The position numbers and the translations under genes were made by a program. From an uncultured Bacteroidota bacterium (GTDB lineage Bacteria; Bacteroidota; Bacteroidia; Bacteroidales; P3), in contig URCX01000076.1 of NCBI GenBank assembly GCA_900546465.1, positions 1 to 9,378 on the forward strand: a stretch of DNA of 9,378 nucleotides, in the 5' to 3' direction. Of the stretch, positions 6,822 to 9,378 are shown one piece after another (positions within the stretch are counted from its first letter, which is position 1; every line of letters begins with the position of its first letter). The notes beneath the pieces are model-generated. The model searched no databases, was not told the origin of the DNA, and saw only the letters and a list, made by a program, of their open reading frames with translations.

Positions 6822-7700
6822 ATGAATTCGGATAGCATATCGAACGTTTTAACGGATTCCGTATTTATCCCTACATATATATATAAGGAAGAAGAAATCG
6901 CCGATTCTTTGGTGGAGAACATCGACTTTCAAAACTATGTTATCCGAATTTTGAATGACTCCTTTCCACGACCCGAATACAGACCTTGTCTTTTGCAAGA
7001 GAAGACATACTTCTTTAATCGCAACATGAAACTCGAAGCAATGGATAAGGGCAATGCTGTTCCGGATTGGACATTCCTTTTGTTCTTTGCATTATTCGCC
7101 TTTATTGCTGTTTTGTTTCGCTTCTTTCGTTATCGCAGTTTCGAGATTTTGAAAAGTTGTTTCTCGAAAAAGAGTTTTGAAATAATGACCAAATCAGCCA
7201 ATGCCTTACTTTATCCCGCCTCATTTATCTTTTTCCCTCTCATATCCTTGCTCGTATATTCAGGAATAAAATACTTTGAAATTCCAATCGAGATAATGGG
7301 CGTAAAGCCTGTCGATTGGCAACTCTATCTCGGTATCCTGATATGCAGCATGACTTTCATAGGTATCAAATTACTGCTTGTGAAATTTTTCGGTTCTCTT
7401 TTCAGGAACAAGGATATATCTAAGTATTACGTATTAAACCAACTTATTTATTGCTTTCTTGATGCCCTTATATTATTTCTGCCCGTAGCATTATCCTTAT
7501 TCACAGAACAATATCAGAGAGAATATTGCATAATAGTATCATGCGGAATCTTTGTAATATTAAGCCTGATAAGAGCCGTCAGAGGGCTGTATTTGGTTTT
7601 TAGCTTCTCAAAAGGCTCACGAATCTATTTATTTTGTTACCTTTGCATCGTCGAATTTTTGCCTTTGTTCATAGTTGCAAAGGTTCTAATTCCAAAGTAA
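6822..7700 (+). CDS. DUF4271 integral membrane protein
   Basis: This is a 292-residue inner-membrane protein of the DUF4271 family, which I know from Bacteroidota directly upstream of the hemD-like gene. A soluble, acidic N-terminal segment (1-80) with no signal peptide precedes about six hydrophobic helices near 83-101, 128-148, 167-189, 207-227, 235-252 and 268-290. The final helix contains the characteristic LFCYLCIVEFLPLF pattern, and a conserved-looking Arg/Lys loop (RAVRGLYLVFSFSKGSR, 251-267) precedes it. The biochemical role is unknown. The gene starts 7 nt after the protease stop and ends 11 nt before the hemD-like start, so all are likely co-transcribed. No catalytic motif is visible, and I infer no function beyond membrane location. 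Confidence 0.9.
   Translation: MNSDSISNVLTDSVFIPTYIYKEEEIADSLVENIDFQNYVIRILNDSFPRPEYRPCLLQEKTYFFNRNMKLEAMDKGNAVPDWTFLLFFALFAFIAVLFRFFRYRSFEILKSCFSKKSFEIMTKSANALLYPASFIFFPLISLLVYSGIKYFEIPIEIMGVKPVDWQLYLGILICSMTFIGIKLLLVKFFGSLFRNKDISKYYVLNQLIYCFLDALILFLPVALSLFTEQYQREYCIIVSCGIFVILSLIRAVRGLYLVFSFSKGSRIYLFCYLCIVEFLPLFIVAKVLIPK
7638..7645 (+). promoter_or_regulatory. Possible internal promoter (-7 element) before the hemD-like gene
   Basis: TACCTTTG followed by CA is a good match to the TAnnTTTG element of Bacteroidota and lies 67 nt before the hemD-like ATG, inside the DUF4271 coding sequence (codons of the FCYLC segment). The nearest upstream TTTG (7592-7595) is too distant to be a -33 box, and the codons themselves could produce the match by chance. 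If real, it would give hemD-rnpA-yidD expression independent of the protease promoter. Confidence 0.25.
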
Positions 7701-7711
7701 ACCAAGTATTT

Positions 7712-8632
7712 ATGTCGATAGCTGCAAGCATTAAAAACATTCTTATTTCACAACCTGCACCCGCAGATATAGCAAAATCACAGTACAAAACCTTGATAGA
7801 TAAGTATGATGTCAATCTTACTTTTTTCAAATTTTTTGATGTAGTCGGAGTAACAACAAGAGAGTTCAGAGACTCTCGAATAGCATTGCTCGATTACAGT
7901 GCTGTAATCATGACCAGCAAATTGGCAGTGGATAATTATTTCCGCCTTGCAAAAGAATTGAGAGTTACCATTCCGGAAAGCATGAAGTACTTTTGCATAA
8001 GCGACACCATAGCCAATTACCTCCAAAATTACGTTCAATATCGTAAACGTAAGATATTCTATGGTAAGCTTACCTTTTCGGATTTGGTTGAGGTTATATT
8101 AAAGCACAAAGACGAAACATATCTTTTCCCTTGTGCCGAAGACTCATCATTGGATTCCTTTAAGCTCTTGGAGCAATCCAAGATACATTTTCAGAAAGCT
8201 GTAATGTACCGCTCCGAAATAAAGGATTTGTCCTCCATAGACATAAAAAACTTCGATATGGTGGCAATGTTCAGCCCCATAGGAGTGAAATCTTTCGTGC
8301 ATAACTTCCCCGAAATGAACAACGACAATATTCTTATAGCTGCTTTCGGAGCAAGCACACAAGCAGCCTTGAAATCGGCAAAACTGAAAACCTACATACC
8401 TGCTCCAACCAACGAATACCCTTCCATGGTCATGGCAATGGACAAATTTCTCTCTCTTACACCCGAAGAAAGAGAAGAATGGATGAAAGAAATTGACATT
8501 TTAAGTAAGAAAAGACCCGCAAGAAAAACGGCAAACGATAAAACCACAAGCAAAAAGACTGCTTCCAAAACCAAGACTGTCGCAAAGCCGAAAGCCGTAA
8601 AGCCAAAGCTCAAAACGGAAAAAGATGTTTGA
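7712..8632 (+). CDS. hemD: Uroporphyrinogen-III synthase family protein (HemD-like) with Lys-rich tail
   Basis: HemD closes linear hydroxymethylbilane to uroporphyrinogen III in tetrapyrrole synthesis. The 306-residue product matches the Bacteroidota version: KNILISQPAPAD near the N-terminus, then RIALLDYSAVIMTSKLAVDNYF, LRVTIPESMKYFCIS, YVQYRKRKIFYGK, KAVMYR, MFSPIGVKSFVHNFP and IAAFGASTQAALK, consistent with two alternating alpha/beta lobes. I chose ATG 7712 because MSIAASIKNILISQP is the expected N-terminus; the in-frame ATG at 7634 adds 26 unrelated residues and lies within DUF4271. Residues 266-306 form a low-complexity tail with 14 Lys and 2 Arg in 41 residues, beyond the normal end of the fold. 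Many Bacteroidales lack most of the early haem pathway yet keep this gene, so its role may not be classical haem synthesis. The 3' end overlaps rnpA by 8 nt. Confidence 0.88.
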   Translation: MSIAASIKNILISQPAPADIAKSQYKTLIDKYDVNLTFFKFFDVVGVTTREFRDSRIALLDYSAVIMTSKLAVDNYFRLAKELRVTIPESMKYFCISDTIANYLQNYVQYRKRKIFYGKLTFSDLVEVILKHKDETYLFPCAEDSSLDSFKLLEQSKIHFQKAVMYRSEIKDLSSIDIKNFDMVAMFSPIGVKSFVHNFPEMNNDNILIAAFGASTQAALKSAKLKTYIPAPTNEYPSMVMAMDKFLSLTPEEREEWMKEIDILSKKRPARKTANDKTTSKKTASKTKTVAKPKAVKPKLKTEKDV

Positions 8633-9023
8633 ATTTCCCAAGGGAGAAAGGATTGTAAGCCATATTGAAACGGAACGTCTTTTCCAAGAGGGCGAAAAAT
8701 TCATGGCTTACCCTTTCAGCGTACGTTATATGAGCCTTGCCGACGAAGCAGGCAGCATATCCGTACTGCTCACCAGTCCAAAACGCTATCAGAAACACTC
8801 CGTTTGTCGTAACCGAGTCAAGCGAATGCTGAGGGAAACATACCGCTTGAACAACCGAAACCTTAAAAACATTATCGAGAACAAGCCTCAAAGATTGATT
8901 ATATCCGTCAGTCTCGTCTCCAAACAACTGCCCACATACAGCCTGACGGAACTTAAAATGAGAGAAATTCTCTCCACCTTGGAAGAAAGATTAAATGAAA
9001 ACCCTGCTGAAAAAAATTCCTGA
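8625..9023 (+). CDS. rnpA: Ribonuclease P protein component
   Basis: RnpA is the protein subunit that helps RNase P RNA bind and cleave precursor-tRNA 5' leaders. The diagnostic basic signature is SPKRYQKHSVCRNRVKRMLR at residues 51-70, followed by ETYR (71-74), including the RNR core that contacts RNA. The N-terminus (FPKGERIVSHIETERLFQEG) is the usual opening of the family, and 132 residues is a normal length for Bacteroidota. The start ATG lies inside the last codons of hemD, in another frame (8-nt overlap), and the 3' end overlaps yidD by 29 nt, so coupled translation is likely. The rnpA-yidD neighbourhood is widely conserved in bacteria; rpmH and dnaA, common neighbours elsewhere, are not present here. 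Confidence 0.96.
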   Translation: MFEFPKGERIVSHIETERLFQEGEKFMAYPFSVRYMSLADEAGSISVLLTSPKRYQKHSVCRNRVKRMLRETYRLNNRNLKNIIENKPQRLIISVSLVSKQLPTYSLTELKMREILSTLEERLNENPAEKNS

Positions 9024-9228
9024 GACCATTCTCACAGCCTTAATACGCTTCTATCAGACAGCCATCTCTCCACATACACCTGCCGCATGCCGTTTTACGC
9101 CTAGCTGTTCCCAATATGCCTTGGAAGCAATCAAAAAATACGGAGCCCTCAAAGGAGGTCTGCTTGCCCTGAAACGTATAATCCGTTGCCACCCTTGGGG
9201 CGGCAGTGGCTACGACCCCGTACCCTGA
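8995..9228 (+). CDS. yidD: Membrane protein insertion efficiency factor YidD
   Basis: YidD is a small peripheral inner-membrane protein that assists YidC-dependent insertion of membrane proteins. The 77-residue product shows the whole family signature: an amphipathic N-terminal helix with LIRFYQTAISPHTPAACRFT (positions about 16-35), then PSCSQYALEAIKKYGALKGG, and the C-terminal RCHPWGGSGYDPVP. The conserved Cys residues (in CRFTPSC and RCHPW) are present. It starts inside the end of rnpA (29-nt overlap), as often found. It is the last gene visible, and no following gene begins before the window ends. Confidence 0.96.
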   Translation: MKTLLKKIPETILTALIRFYQTAISPHTPAACRFTPSCSQYALEAIKKYGALKGGLLALKRIIRCHPWGGSGYDPVP

Positions 9229-9378
9229 GCAGACTAAGCACTGCGGATTACCCTTACTTATAAGAATTAAAACCCTACCTATCACAACTTCACGAAAAAG
9301 ACCTTTCCGAAACATAGGGAAGAGTAATGCGGAAACGGCCTTTGCGGCGGCTTTTCCCCTCTCCTGAAACAGGAAACA
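9229..9378. other. Non-coding 3' flank of the cluster
   Basis: No gene is supported in these 150 bases. Two small inverted repeats are visible: TTTCCG (9304-9309) with CGGAAA (9330-9335), loop 20 nt, and TCCTG-AAA-CAGGA (9362-9374). CTTATAAG (9257-9264) is a perfect palindrome. None is followed by a T-tract on the + strand, so I cannot call a terminator; transcription may continue to the right or end at a different type of site. Confidence 0.5.

Noticed and set aside
7634..7711. Longer N-terminus for the hemD-like gene, starting at 7634
   Set aside because: The extra 26 residues lie in the DUF4271 coding sequence, show no HemD character, and the family N-terminus begins at the Met encoded at 7712.
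9304..9374. Terminator or riboswitch at the right edge
   Set aside because: The hairpins are weak and lack a T-tract, and no known riboswitch core could be matched.

Overview
The window looks like chromosomal DNA from a member of the Bacteroidota, most likely order Bacteroidales. The evidence is a gingipain-type (C25) protease with a type IX secretion (T9SS) C-terminal sorting domain, the gene order DUF4271 - hemD-like - rnpA - yidD that I recall as typical of this phylum, TAnnTTTG-type promoter elements, moderately AT-rich composition and an absence of strong Shine-Dalgarno sequences. All seven recognised genes are on the + strand, and no tRNA, rRNA, CRISPR array or insertion sequence was seen.

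Region 1 (about 1-3308) is an accessory-looking pair. A 694-residue cytosolic protein that I cannot assign to a family overlaps by 11 nt a DUF1848 protein. The DUF1848 protein ends in a radical-SAM-like C-x3-C-x2-C cluster and carries a perfect match to the consensus bacterial sliding-clamp binding peptide (QLDLF). An ATGA arrangement at the left edge suggests that the transcription unit starts upstream of the window. A hairpin plus T-tract terminator closes the unit, and it is preceded by a heptamer repeated exactly every 21 bp.

Region 2 (3388-6814) holds a candidate promoter and a large secreted protease. Its order is signal peptide, prodomain, C25 catalytic domain closest to lysine-gingipain Kgp, Ig-like domain, CARDB/Ig-like repeats, a jelly-roll (cleaved-adhesin/MAM-like) domain and a T9SS type A sorting domain. 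The catalytic His and Cys and the Kgp lysine-pocket Asp are present, but the residue after the His is Cys instead of Gly.

Region 3 (6822-9228) is a compact housekeeping cluster that starts only 7 nt after the protease: a six-helix DUF4271 membrane protein, a HemD-like uroporphyrinogen-III synthase with an unusual Lys-rich tail, the RNase P protein RnpA and the membrane-insertion factor YidD. The last three genes overlap one another. The final 150 bases appear non-coding, with weak hairpins and no convincing terminator.

The strongest candidate for undescribed biology is the 694-aa/DUF1848 pair. It is plausibly a DNA-linked system (repair, modification or defence), but that rests on motifs only. 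The second candidate is the Kgp-like protease joined to a housekeeping operon.
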